A stretch of DNA of 64,000 bases from JAJKJG01 sp036556825 (GTDB lineage Bacteria; Pseudomonadota; Alphaproteobacteria; Rhizobiales; Beijerinckiaceae), in assembly GCA_036556825.1 (NCBI GenBank), contig DATBIR010000161.1, positions 1 through 64,000 on the forward strand, written 5' to 3'. The translations under genes and the position numbers were made by a program. The notes below the pieces were generated by a model that saw only the letters and a list, made by a program, of their open reading frames with translations, did no database searches and was not told the origin of the DNA. This document shows, piece after piece, positions 34,823 to 43,699 of the stretch (within the stretch, counting starts at the first letter, position 1; the number at the start of each line of letters is the position of its first letter).

Positions 34823-35794
34823 CTAATTCAGCTCGAGATTCATGGCGCGGATCGTCTTTCCCCAGCGCTCAACCTCGCTTTTTACGAAGGCCTTGAGCGC
34901 TTCGGGCGAGCGGCGGTCCCTTTGCGGCAGGATCGCGCCCTGCGCCGCGAATTGCTGCTGCAGTTTCGGGCTGTCGAGGGCGGCAGCCGCCGCAGCGTTG
35001 AGCTTCTTCACGATGTCCGCCGGCGTGCCCTTCGGCAGGAAGAGGCCGTGCCAGGCGGATGCGTCGAGGCCGGCCATGCCCTGCTCCTCGGCCGTCGGCA
35101 CGTCGGGCAACGCCGACGAGCGCGACGCCGCAAGAAGCGCGAACGCCTTGATCTGTCCCTCCCGGATCTGGCCGATGGGCGAGGGGAGAAGCCCACATTG
35201 ATAATCGATGCGGCCCGCGACCATGTCCTGCATGGCGAGGGGCGCGCTGCGGTAGGGCACGTGCGTGACCTCGACGCCGACGGTGGCGTGGACCAGCGCG
35301 CAGCCGAGATGCGAGGCGGAGCCGGTGCCGGCGGAGCCGAATTGCAACTGCGACTGGTTCTGCTTCAGGTAGGCGACGAACTCGGCGAGCGTCGTCGCCG
35401 GGACGTCCTTGCGCCCGAGCAGGATTGCCGGCAGGTCCCCGACCAGCGCGACGTGCTCGAAATCGGTCTCGGCGTTGTAGGCGGGCTTGCGGTAGAGCGC
35501 CTGGCTGTGGGCGTGCGTAGCGATGTTCCCCAGGACTATCTGGTAGCCGTCCGGTTCCGCCCGCGCCACGCGCGCCGCTCCGGTCATGCCGCCGCCGCCG
35601 CTCACATTCTCGACGATCACGTTGGCGCCGAGCTGCTCGGACAGCGCGCTGGCCAGGACCCGGCCGAGGACGTCGGTGGCGCTGCCGGCCGCAAAGGGCA
35701 CGACCAGCGTCACAGTCCGCTCCGGCCAGTTTTGGGCGGCCGCCGGGCCGACGAAGGACATGCCGAGAACGCAGGCAAGCAGGAACAATCGCAT
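34823..35794 (-). CDS. TctC/Bug-family tripartite tricarboxylate receptor, orphan
   Basis: A 323-residue periplasmic receptor. The signal peptide is MRLFLLACVLGMSFVGPAAA, followed by NWPERTVTLVVPFAAGSATD, ENVSGGGGMTGAARVA and DGYQI, all standard for the Bug family. No tctA or tctB gene lies beside it, so it either serves one of the two systems in region A or another locus. The ATG at 35794 follows AGGAG by 8 bases. It diverges from the cupin/dehydrogenase pair at 36071 and is separated from it by 276 bp. Confidence 0.92.
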   Translation of the reverse strand: MRLFLLACVLGMSFVGPAAAQNWPERTVTLVVPFAAGSATDVLGRVLASALSEQLGANVIVENVSGGGGMTGAARVARAEPDGYQIVLGNIATHAHSQALYRKPAYNAETDFEHVALVGDLPAILLGRKDVPATTLAEFVAYLKQNQSQLQFGSAGTGSASHLGCALVHATVGVEVTHVPYRSAPLAMQDMVAGRIDYQCGLLPSPIGQIREGQIKAFALLAASRSSALPDVPTAEEQGMAGLDASAWHGLFLPKGTPADIVKKLNAAAAAALDSPKLQQQFAAQGAILPQRDRRSPEALKAFVKSEVERWGKTIRAMNLELN

Positions 35795-36070
35795 GAGGCA
35801 ACTCCTGGTTAGGATAGCATCGTGGCCAGCAAGAGCCCCACCGATATCCGCCCGAGGGCGGGAACGCGCGGGGCACACGCCCTTCGCATACGGGAAAACC
35901 CGCCGCTTGCAAGATCAGCCGTCGCGCCCGCAGGGCCGGCGCTGGGCAAGGCGCAGCCCCTTGCCCGCTTCGTCGGCGGCCGACCTCGGCTAGCCCGTCC
36001 GGCCCGAGTGGCTGGACATGGGCGGTGCGCAAACTAGGATTCCCGGCCGGACACAGCAGGAACCGCCGCA

Positions 36071-36637
36071 ATGACTTCCCGCGAATTGACGAAGCCTCGG
36101 GGCGAGGCGCCAGGGCCGTCGGGGCTCGACACGAGCAAGGTGGCCTACCAGCTGCCGCCGACCGGCTTGATTCCCGACATTTTCGTCGGTGCCGCGCTCG
36201 AACTCGACGACGAAGAAAGGGACTGGGTGCCGCAATCGCCCGACGTCGCGTTCAGGCCACTCGTGCTCAACGTGAGCCAGGGCTACTACGTCAACATCTT
36301 GCGCGTGCGCTCCTCCGGCGTTCTGTCGCGCCATCGGCACAGCGGGCCGGTGCACGCCTTCACCCTGCGCGGGCGCTGGCACTATCTCGAGCACGATTGG
36401 GTCGCGAAGGCCGGCGACTACGTCTTCGAGCCTCCGGGCGAGACGCATACGCTCATCGTGCCCGACGATGTCAAGGAGATGGCGACGCTGTTCCACGTCA
36501 CGGGCGGCTACACCTATGTCGACCCGTACGGGAAGGCGCTCGGCTACGAAGACGTGTTCACCAAGCTCGAGAACGCGCGCGTCCATTATGAGCGCGTCGG
36601 GCTCGGCGCCGACTACGTCAATCGCCTCGTGCGCTGA
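36071..36637 (+). CDS. Cupin protein, 2,4'-dihydroxyacetophenone dioxygenase-like
   Basis: A 188-residue single-cupin protein. The first cupin motif supplies HRHxxxxxH (residues 88-95) and the second PPGETHTL (His 126), a set suited to a mononuclear iron site. The conserved segment GYYVNILRVRSSGVLSRHRH resembles 2,4'-dihydroxyacetophenone dioxygenase, which cleaves the side chain of hydroxylated acetophenones. This points to aromatic catabolism, but a role on another alpha-hydroxy ketone is equally possible. The 3-hydroxyisobutyrate dehydrogenase-like gene follows after 43 bp. Confidence 0.8.
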   Translation: MTSRELTKPRGEAPGPSGLDTSKVAYQLPPTGLIPDIFVGAALELDDEERDWVPQSPDVAFRPLVLNVSQGYYVNILRVRSSGVLSRHRHSGPVHAFTLRGRWHYLEHDWVAKAGDYVFEPPGETHTLIVPDDVKEMATLFHVTGGYTYVDPYGKALGYEDVFTKLENARVHYERVGLGADYVNRLVR

Positions 36638-36680
36638 CAAGGATTGGCCGGCCATGGCCGGCGGCATGCGGGAGGTCGCA

Positions 36681-37631
36681 ATGACGTCTGTGGAGATGAA
36701 ACGGGGCCGGGTCGCCGTCGTCGGGCTCGGCGCCATGGGCGTCGGCATGGCGCTGACGCTGATCAGAGCCGGCTTCGCGGTCGCCGGATACGATCTGTCG
36801 GACGCGGCCGTCGCGCGTCTGGTGGCGGCGGGCGGCCATGGAGCGCGATCGCCTGCCGAAGCCGCAGAGGGCGCGACAGCAGTGGTGAGCGTCGTCGTCA
36901 ATGCGGCTCAGACGGAAGCCGTCCTTTTCGGCAGCGAGGGATGCGCAGGCACCATGGCGGCGGATGCCGTGTTCATCTCATGCGCCACGATGGCGCCGGA
37001 CGCGGCTGCGGCGCTCGCCGGCCGGTTGCGCAAGGCGGGACGTGATTTCGTCGATGCGCCGATCAGCGGCGGCGCCAAGCGCGCCGCGGACGGGTCGCTG
37101 ACCATTCTTGCATCCGGCAATCCCGCGGCACTGGACAAGGCGCGGCCGGTGCTGCGCGCGATGGGGCAGACGCTGCACGAGCTCGGCACCGAGCCCGGCA
37201 CTGCCGCGGCCTTCAAGATGATCAACCAGCTGCTCGCCGGCGTGCATATCGCCGTAGCCTGCGAGGCGATTGCCTTCGCGGCGAAGCTGGGGCTCGACAT
37301 CGGCAAGGTCTATGACGTCATCAGCCAGGCGGCGGGGACGTCCTGGATGTTCGAGAACCGCATCCCGCATGTGCTCGAGGGCGACTACACGCCGCTCTCG
37401 GCCGTCAACATCTTCACCAAGGACCTCGGCATCGTCATGGACATGGGCCGGGCCGCGAATTTTCCCGTACCCATGGCAGCGACGGCGCTGCAACTCTTCA
37501 CGATGACATCCGCCGCCGGCATGGGACGTGACGACGACTCGTCCGTCGCGCGTTTCTACGCACAAACGGCAGGCGTGACGCTGCCGCACAAATCGGCGGT
37601 GGGAGGCGCCTCCGACCAAGACCCTGCCTGA
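36681..37631 (+). CDS. NAD(P)-dependent oxidoreductase, 3-hydroxyisobutyrate dehydrogenase family
   Basis: A 316-residue beta-hydroxyacid dehydrogenase. The N-terminus has the dinucleotide motif GLGAMGVGMA near residue 15. The substrate loop DAPISGGAKRAADGSLTI lies near 130, and the catalytic lysine is in KMINQLL near 180. The family oxidises hydroxyisobutyrate, tartronate semialdehyde or threonate-type acids. The ATG at 36681 has a GGGAGG 5 bases upstream. It is probably co-transcribed with the cupin gene and lies opposite an orphan TctC, so a small hydroxycarboxylate is a reasonable substrate. Confidence 0.9.
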   Translation: MTSVEMKRGRVAVVGLGAMGVGMALTLIRAGFAVAGYDLSDAAVARLVAAGGHGARSPAEAAEGATAVVSVVVNAAQTEAVLFGSEGCAGTMAADAVFISCATMAPDAAAALAGRLRKAGRDFVDAPISGGAKRAADGSLTILASGNPAALDKARPVLRAMGQTLHELGTEPGTAAAFKMINQLLAGVHIAVACEAIAFAAKLGLDIGKVYDVISQAAGTSWMFENRIPHVLEGDYTPLSAVNIFTKDLGIVMDMGRAANFPVPMAATALQLFTMTSAAGMGRDDDSSVARFYAQTAGVTLPHKSAVGGASDQDPA

Positions 37632-37678
37632 GTAAGCCGGCTTGCATCGACCCGCTTGGTCCGGTCATGCCCGCGACC

Positions 37679-39601
37679 TTATGCAGGGCGCGTTGACGTG
37701 ACCACGGCCGAAGTCGTCTGGCCATGCGGTGCCGCGTTGCCCGACCACAGCCACACGCGCATGGCCGCGGCGCGGCCGCGGATATGCACGTCACGCGTTC
37801 CGGTCAGCGTCCCGGCCTCGAGCACGTCGCAGGCCGCTCCCGCGGCCTCGTAGAGCTGATCGCTGAGTGCCAGCGCGACCCCGTGATCGGCGGCCACCTC
37901 CATGAGGCGGCTGGCCACGTTCACCGTGTCGCCGATCGCCGTGATATGCTCGTGGCTACCGCCGCCGAGGCGCGAGGCGACGATCATCCCGAAATGCGCG
38001 CCGATCTTGAACCCCAGCCGCGAGGAGATCGGGGAGGGGAGAGAGGCCAGCCACGCGGCGGTGCCCGCGCTCAGGCCGACGCAGGCACGCACGGCGTGAC
38101 ACGCATCCTCGTTCGAAGGATCGGGCAGGCCGAACAGGATCATGGCGCCGTCACCCATGAAGGCGGCGACAATGCCATGGCAGCGCACAGCTTCCTCGTC
38201 GACCAGGGTATGAAAGGCTTTCAGCAAGGTGCGCGTGTCGCTCGGGCCCAGGCTCTCGCTCAGGCCCGTGAAGCCGGACAGGTCCACGAACACCACCGCC
38301 GCCTGCTGCCGCACCGGCTCTTTCAGGAATGCCGGATCGCGGGCCAGGCGCGCGGCGAGGCTCGGCGGCTGGAAGCGTCGCAGCGTTCCGCTCTCGACCT
38401 CGAGGCTGTCGGCGCGCCGGCGGTCCGCTAGCAGACGCGCGCCGCCAAAGATGATGGCGGGTGGCACCGCCGCGACGATCGGCAAGGTCGCGCTCAACCA
38501 GACACCGTCGACGAAAGCAGCCGTTGCAATGGCGACCCACAGGATCACCACCAGGGCGATCGCGGCAAAGCCTACGGCCGTGCGATGCCAGGCCAGCAGC
38601 AGCACCAGCAGAACCGGCAAGCTCACGGCGACGGCGGCGTCGATGCGGCGCACGCGCCAGTCGCGCAGGAGGCCGTCACCGATGAGAAGATGGGCGGTCG
38701 CCGTCGCGAGAACTTCCACCCCCGGCAGGATCGGATCGAACGGCGTGGGAAAAACATCGCCGCCACCGGTCACGGTCGCGCCGACCAGCACCACACGGCC
38801 GCGCAGCGCGTCATCGTGGACACGGCCCGCCAGCAAGTGCGCGGCGCCGATCGTGGTCACGGCGCCGCGCGATCCGTAGAAGCGCAGCGGCAGGCGGTAT
38901 CCGTGATCGGTGCCGATTTTCTGCCCACCGATCACGACCCCGTCGGGCTCGAGTGCGGGGTCACGCCCGATGGCGAGTGCTGCGACCCGCAACGGCAACG
39001 ACACCGCAACGCCGCCACCGGCTTGAAGAACGAGGGGCAGATAGCGCGGGGTGCCCGCACGATCAGTGGCGAGATTGACCGCGCCGACGGCGGCGGCTTC
39101 GGCGAAGCGCGGCTGCGGCAGCAGCAGATGATCGACCGCGGGCGCGCCGCGCAGCCCGCTTCCCTTGTCGGGGGGAAGCGATTGCAGCCCGCTTGTGAAC
39201 GTGCCGGCTGCAGCAATGATGACCGGCGCCGCGCGCAGCGCCGATGCGAGCGCCTCGTCACCGGCCTCGGGACCTGGATCGACCAACAGCAGATCCAGCG
39301 CGATCGCCTTCGCGCCCATACCGGCGATCCGTTCGACCAGCCGCGCGAGGGTGGTGCGCGGCAACGGATAAGCTCCTGCCTGCCGCACGGTGTTGTCGTC
39401 GATCGCCACGATGGTGACGATATCGGGCGCCGGACGTTCGCCCTGGACCAGGAACCGCAGATCGGTGAGAGGCGCCTCGAGCCGTTCGAGCAGCGAGATT
39501 TCGCCGCGCCAGTGCGGCGCGGCGAGAAACGCGCCCCACGAAGCCGCCGCGCATGCGGCAATGACGGTGGCGAAGTGCCGCCGCCAGCCTCGTCCGCTCA
39601 T
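37679..39601 (-). CDS. CHASE2-domain adenylate/guanylate cyclase
   Basis: A 640-residue membrane sensor-cyclase. A short N-terminal helix leads into an extracytoplasmic CHASE2 domain (about 40-310; VAIDDNTVRQAG, ARVHDDAL-type GRVVLVGAT). Three helices follow (about 325-400), then a class III cyclase domain. Catalytic residues look intact: FVDLSGFT supplies the first metal Asp, FMGDGAMILFG the second, and GDTVNVASRLM the Asn and Arg. Product cAMP or cGMP cannot be told apart by eye. It overlaps the FecR-domain gene by four bases (39598-39601), a pairing widespread in alpha- and betaproteobacteria. Confidence 0.9.
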   Translation of the reverse strand: MSGRGWRRHFATVIAACAAASWGAFLAAPHWRGEISLLERLEAPLTDLRFLVQGERPAPDIVTIVAIDDNTVRQAGAYPLPRTTLARLVERIAGMGAKAIALDLLLVDPGPEAGDEALASALRAAPVIIAAAGTFTSGLQSLPPDKGSGLRGAPAVDHLLLPQPRFAEAAAVGAVNLATDRAGTPRYLPLVLQAGGGVAVSLPLRVAALAIGRDPALEPDGVVIGGQKIGTDHGYRLPLRFYGSRGAVTTIGAAHLLAGRVHDDALRGRVVLVGATVTGGGDVFPTPFDPILPGVEVLATATAHLLIGDGLLRDWRVRRIDAAVAVSLPVLLVLLLAWHRTAVGFAAIALVVILWVAIATAAFVDGVWLSATLPIVAAVPPAIIFGGARLLADRRRADSLEVESGTLRRFQPPSLAARLARDPAFLKEPVRQQAAVVFVDLSGFTGLSESLGPSDTRTLLKAFHTLVDEEAVRCHGIVAAFMGDGAMILFGLPDPSNEDACHAVRACVGLSAGTAAWLASLPSPISSRLGFKIGAHFGMIVASRLGGGSHEHITAIGDTVNVASRLMEVAADHGVALALSDQLYEAAGAACDVLEAGTLTGTRDVHIRGRAAAMRVWLWSGNAAPHGQTTSAVVTSTRPA

Positions 39602-40146
39602 CGGCCGAAACGGGCGAGCAGCGCCGCGGCGCGCTCAGCCGACCACCGCTTCACCTGGAGCGAAGCAGCGCCGGCCTCCACGTCGACGCCGTCGCCAGGC
39701 CCAAGCGTGACGGCGCGTGCACCTCCGGGCCGTTGCACGGCAACGCGGCCGTTCACCACGAACACGGACGTCTTTGCGCCGACGGCATCCACGGCCCAGT
39801 CCGTGCCGCGCACGGCGGCGATCGCCTGCGGCGTCTGCACCCGGAAGGGACGCCCACCTGATCGAGCCGGCGCGTGCACCAGAACGGCTCCGGCCCGCAG
39901 GGTGACGGCGTCCGGCACGGCGTCGCGGTCATGGTCGACGAGCGTGTAGTCGGCGCCGGCGGTCGCTTCGACGGTCAGGCCGGTGCCGCATCGGATCACC
40001 TGGCGCGCCGGAAAACCTGCCGGCTGCAGCACACAGGTGGCACCTTGTGCCATCACGTCGGCCGGATTGAGAAAGGCGATCGCCGCCAATGCCAGAATGG
40101 CAAGGTGACACCGCCTCGGACCATGTCCGTGCCCATCCATCGCCAT
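39598..40146 (-). CDS. FecR-domain periplasmic protein
   Basis: A 182-residue protein with a signal peptide (LAILALAAIAFLNPADVMAQ) and a FecR domain (RVQTPQAIAAVRGTDWAVD, then VFVVNGRVAVQ). FecR domains often sense or transmit signals at the cell surface. Here it lies before the CHASE2 cyclase, overlapping it by ATGA. The two are presumably co-made, with FecR as a periplasmic partner of the CHASE2 sensor domain. No FecI-type sigma factor is nearby, so it is not a siderophore system. Confidence 0.85.
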   Translation of the reverse strand: MAMDGHGHGPRRCHLAILALAAIAFLNPADVMAQGATCVLQPAGFPARQVIRCGTGLTVEATAGADYTLVDHDRDAVPDAVTLRAGAVLVHAPARSGGRPFRVQTPQAIAAVRGTDWAVDAVGAKTSVFVVNGRVAVQRPGGARAVTLGPGDGVDVEAGAASLQVKRWSAERAAALLARFGR

Positions 40147-40492
40147 CCTCCGCGCTCGTCGCTCGGCACAAGGTCGAGAGTCATGAACTTAGCACGATTT
40201 GCCGCGAGGCGTCTGGTTGGCCGAGGATCGTCGATGCCGGCCAGCCGGTGTGCCTCGATCCCACGTCCATGGACGCTGAGGAACGCGCGCAGCCGGGGCA
40301 TGATCTCGTGCCCCTTCTCGTCTCAGCGGGTGCCGAGCATCGGAGGCGCCCACGCAAGTCGCCGGGTGGTCTGTGATTCCCCAGAAAATCTCCACCAAAC
40401 CTCCATGCCTCCTCAAAGCATTGTGCCCGTCCTCGGAATAGCACTCCTGCCCGAGGGCCTGACTCGCCGGACGCATCAGCAGGAGAACCACC
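40147..40492. other. Divergent intergenic region between FecR-cyclase operon and hydrolase
   Basis: This 346-bp gap must contain the starts of both divergent transcription units. I find no convincing small gene with a Shine-Dalgarno and no clear -35/-10 pair or dyad on reading it. The open frames that cross it are extensions of antisense frames. Confidence 0.5.
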
Positions 40493-41323
40493 ATGACCAC
40501 GCCGCCGGACCCGGTCCTTGACCTTCGGCCCGCATCCGCTCCGGCCTTGCCCGTGCTCTTTCTTCACGGCTCGCTGAGCAGTCGCCGCATGTGGGCCGCC
40601 TACCAAGCTGCCCTTGCTCCGCGCGTGAGCAGAGCGATCGACCTTCCCGGCTATGGGGAGGCACCGGCGCTGACCGAGGTCGGCCCCTGCCGCCTGACCG
40701 AGGTCGTGAGGATCATCCGCCCGGCGCTGAGCGCCCTGACGACGGCGCATGTCGTCGCCCATTCCTTCGGCGGCGCCGTCGCGTTGCGGCTTGCCATCGA
40801 GAGCCCGTCTCTGGTGCGCACGCTGACGCTCATCGAACCGACTTGCCTGTTCCTGCTTCGCCACATGGGGCCGCAAGTATCTGACGCCCTGGCCGGCATC
40901 GAGCGCATCGGACAAGCGTTCCTGCGCCCGGACGGCGGCGAGCAGCAGCGTTGCGCCATGGCACGGTTCGTCGACTACTGGAACGGCCATGGCGCGTGGG
41001 CCGCCCTCCCGCCCGAGCGTCAGCAGGCGCTGGCACTCAAGTCGGATCAGGTCCGCCGCGACTTCGAGATGCTTTCCGGCGAGCGGCTGCCTCTTGCCGC
41101 GCTGCGACGCCTGGCGCCGCCGACCTTGATCGTCACCGGCACCACGAGCCCCGCCGCCGCTCTTTGCATGGCCGACGGCCTGAGACGCGCAGCCCCGCGG
41201 GCCAGCTTGATCGCCGTTCCGGGGGCCGGCCACATGCTGCCGATGACGCACGCGCCGGAACTCATTCGCATTCTGCGGGTCCGCCTCGAGCTCGACGACA
41301 GGTCCGACCTGATGGCGGCCTGA
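40493..41323 (+). CDS. Alpha/beta-fold hydrolase
   Basis: A 276-residue alpha/beta hydrolase. The oxyanion region is VLFLHGSLSSRRMW. The nucleophile elbow reads VVAHSFGGAVAL, with Ala instead of the usual Gly before HSxGG. The acid and histidine are probably in TLIVTGTTSPAAAL and VPGAGHMLPMTHA. No signal peptide is seen. The substrate is unknown; relatives include haloperoxidase-type and lipase-type esterases. It converges with a small membrane-protein gene. Confidence 0.88.
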   Translation: MTTPPDPVLDLRPASAPALPVLFLHGSLSSRRMWAAYQAALAPRVSRAIDLPGYGEAPALTEVGPCRLTEVVRIIRPALSALTTAHVVAHSFGGAVALRLAIESPSLVRTLTLIEPTCLFLLRHMGPQVSDALAGIERIGQAFLRPDGGEQQRCAMARFVDYWNGHGAWAALPPERQQALALKSDQVRRDFEMLSGERLPLAALRRLAPPTLIVTGTTSPAAALCMADGLRRAAPRASLIAVPGAGHMLPMTHAPELIRILRVRLELDDRSDLMAA

Positions 41324-41375
41324 CGGCAGGGCGTCCCATCGAAGCAGCGCCCCCCCATCGCGCCAGGCGGCGCGG

Positions 41376-41876
41376 CTAGCGAGAATGCACTTGGAGCGGC
41401 GGCTCGGCCAGCAATGCGCCCATGGGTCTGAAACGCACGTCGAGCGCTGCTGCCACGACCGCGCACAAGGCAAGAAAAAGGATCACGGCGTTCGCCGCAT
41501 GCGAGATTTCCCAGGCGCGCCGCAGCTGCTCCCAGTCGCCGGGGATCTGCGTCCAGTTCGCGGTCGCCTGGTTGGCGGGAAACGTCCATGTGAAGAAGAT
41601 CGCAAAAAATCCGACCAGCATCGCCGCGGCGAAGAGAGCGAAGGCGAAGCGGGTGCGGTCGTGACGCAGCGTCGCGGCAAGCAGGACGATCGCGATCAGG
41701 GCGGCCATGTGGAGGAAACCCGTCATCCACCACCCCGCATAGAGCTGCTGGGCGGCGAAATAGGCGTCAGGAGCCAAGCTGATCTTGTTCGGCATCTCGA
41801 GGAGATGCGCCCCTGACGGCACGAGGGCGAGCGCCGTGAAGATCACCGCGAGGAATCTTACGATTGTCGAAGGCAT
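41376..41876 (-). CDS. Four-helix membrane protein, DUF1772-like
   Basis: A 166-residue integral membrane protein with about four transmembrane helices (near 5-22, 50-68, 75-95, 130-150). The signature between helices 3 and 4, QIPGDWEQLRRAWEISHAAN, matches the conserved W...LR..WE..HA of DUF1772 (anthrone oxygenase-like) proteins. The function in bacteria is not established. The gene stands alone between the convergent hydrolase and the coiled-coil gene. Confidence 0.7.
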   Translation of the reverse strand: MPSTIVRFLAVIFTALALVPSGAHLLEMPNKISLAPDAYFAAQQLYAGWWMTGFLHMAALIAIVLLAATLRHDRTRFAFALFAAAMLVGFFAIFFTWTFPANQATANWTQIPGDWEQLRRAWEISHAANAVILFLALCAVVAAALDVRFRPMGALLAEPPLQVHSR

Positions 41877-42046
41877 GGCAGGGTCCCAATGGCGAGGACC
41901 ACCTATGCGCAGAATTGCGGCGCTGAAAGGGATAGGGCGCGGGGCGACGGTTTATCCGAGCTCCATCTGCTTCGGCATGATCTGCTCCCCCTTCAGGCAG
42001 AATCGCGTCGGGCAATCGCCGAGGGGGGTATGTCAGGCCACCCGCA

Positions 42047-43549
42047 TCATCCATCCGCCGACTTGAACGGCATCACGTTGCTGGCGCCCTCCTGGCTGTC
42101 GGCCGGCGCATTCGCTGCCGGAGCCTGGATGCTATCCTCGGACTCCTGCCCGGCACGCCGCTCCAGCTGGACTCTGGCGAGCTCCCGCTCCGTCTCGATG
42201 CGCCTGCGGCGCGCGGTCTCGAGGGCCCCCTGCGCCAGCGCGCGTTCCGATTTCTCGCGCTGCAGCTCGTCCCAAAGCTTCTTGCTGTTCGTCTCGAGCG
42301 TGCTCCGCTCCTCGTCGAAACTCCGCGTCAGCTGGTCGATGCGCTCGAGCAGCATGCTGGCGCGGTTGTCGGCCCGTTGCAGAAGGCTGTCCTTCGCGGC
42401 AATGGCCTTGGTCAGCATCTCGCAACGCTCGTCCAGCTCGGTGCGAGCCTCGCTGCTCTGTGCCGCCACCGTTGTCTGGCGCTGCAGCTCCTGCTCGCCG
42501 GCCTGCAGGCGGCGTTCCAAAGCGGTCTTCTCGAGGAGCGCTTCCCGCGCCACCCGTTCGGCGGCCTTGAGTTCCTCCGTCCTGTCGCGCAGCTGTTCGC
42601 GGGTCTGGGTCAGGATCTTCTCGGTGACGGCCATGCGCGACGCGATGCCCTCAACCTTCATCTCCCGTGCGGCGATCTCGCCCTGGGCGCTGCTGCGCTC
42701 GGCGTCGAGTTGCGCCTCGAGCTTCTTGCGCAGATTGTGTTCCGCATCGCACTTCGCCTGCAGCTCGGAGGTCTGTTCCTGGGCGAGGCGCAACTGCTGC
42801 TGCATGTCGGCCTGCCGCGCCTCGAACGCAGTCAGCCGCTGCGTCTGCTCGGTCGAGTTCGTGCGCAGGGTCTGATTGTCGAATTGCACGATCTCGAGGG
42901 TCTCGCGCGCCTCGGCGAGATCGCGTTCCAGGCGTGCGATCGTCGCGTCCGCCTGGTGCGCCTCATGGCGCAAAGTCTGGAGCTCGTCGCTTGCCGTGCG
43001 TGCCCTGCCGGTCTCGGCCGCAAGCTGCCGTTCGAGATCGCCGGTGCGTTGTTCGTGCTCCTTGAGGGCGGTGTTCAGGCCTGCAGCGCGAACTTCGTAA
43101 TCGCGCGCGCTCTCTGTCGCGTGCTGATGCTGGCCCTCGAGAACGGCGAATGCGTCGGCCAGCTTTTCGTAGGTAATCTTGAGCTCACGCAACTCGCCGC
43201 GAAGGTCGGCGGCGGCATGCCGCTCCCGGTTCAACGCTTCGGCGGCTTCGAGGAGTTGCGCCTGAATACGCGGGTAATTGGCAACCAGGCTCGTCAACGG
43301 CTCGGCAACCAGGGAACTGAAAACGTCTTTCAGCCGCGTGAACTCGTCGAAGCGCTCGAGCAGGTGGCCGACGCCGACGCGCAGCATTTCCGTCTGCCGA
43401 CCGGTGGCGTCCAGCGCGTCGGTGCCTTCCCCCCCTTGCGGTGTGGCCGGCTCGGCCGACCCGTCTGACGTTTCGCGTTGCTCCCGCTTCTGCACGCTTT
43501 GTTCCGACGCAGGGGCCCCCGCGTCGATCACGCCCGCCGGAGTCTCCAT
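42047..43549 (-). CDS. Long coiled-coil protein of unknown function
   Basis: A 500-residue protein whose central 330 residues (roughly 100-430) are an almost unbroken coiled coil rich in Glu, Gln, Leu and Arg. The N-terminal 50 residues are disordered and the C-terminal tail ends in SNVMPFKSADG. A short conserved-looking start (LRVGVGHLLERFDEFTRLKD, about 55-75) precedes the coil. No ATPase or membrane segment is present, so it is not an SMC-type motor; a structural or scaffold role is likely. I use the ATG at 43549 rather than a GTG five codons upstream, although its purine site (GGGGGG) is modest. Confidence 0.75.
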   Translation of the reverse strand: METPAGVIDAGAPASEQSVQKREQRETSDGSAEPATPQGGEGTDALDATGRQTEMLRVGVGHLLERFDEFTRLKDVFSSLVAEPLTSLVANYPRIQAQLLEAAEALNRERHAAADLRGELRELKITYEKLADAFAVLEGQHQHATESARDYEVRAAGLNTALKEHEQRTGDLERQLAAETGRARTASDELQTLRHEAHQADATIARLERDLAEARETLEIVQFDNQTLRTNSTEQTQRLTAFEARQADMQQQLRLAQEQTSELQAKCDAEHNLRKKLEAQLDAERSSAQGEIAAREMKVEGIASRMAVTEKILTQTREQLRDRTEELKAAERVAREALLEKTALERRLQAGEQELQRQTTVAAQSSEARTELDERCEMLTKAIAAKDSLLQRADNRASMLLERIDQLTRSFDEERSTLETNSKKLWDELQREKSERALAQGALETARRRRIETERELARVQLERRAGQESEDSIQAPAANAPADSQEGASNVMPFKSADG

Positions 43550-43699
43550 GACGCAACCCCCCACTACTTGCAGACAGCTACACCATCACTCTTTCGATGA
43601 GCCGGCAACTGCAATTGTGGGCGTGACAGACGCGCGGCCGATCCCGACGGCTTCCGTGGTGCGCGCGTCACACCTTCGTGATCGGGCCGTGTGTTGCAC

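Noticed and set aside
40181..41473. 430-codon minus-strand frame across the alpha/beta hydrolase
   Set aside because: Antisense to a hydrolase with intact motifs; no Shine-Dalgarno or domain found.
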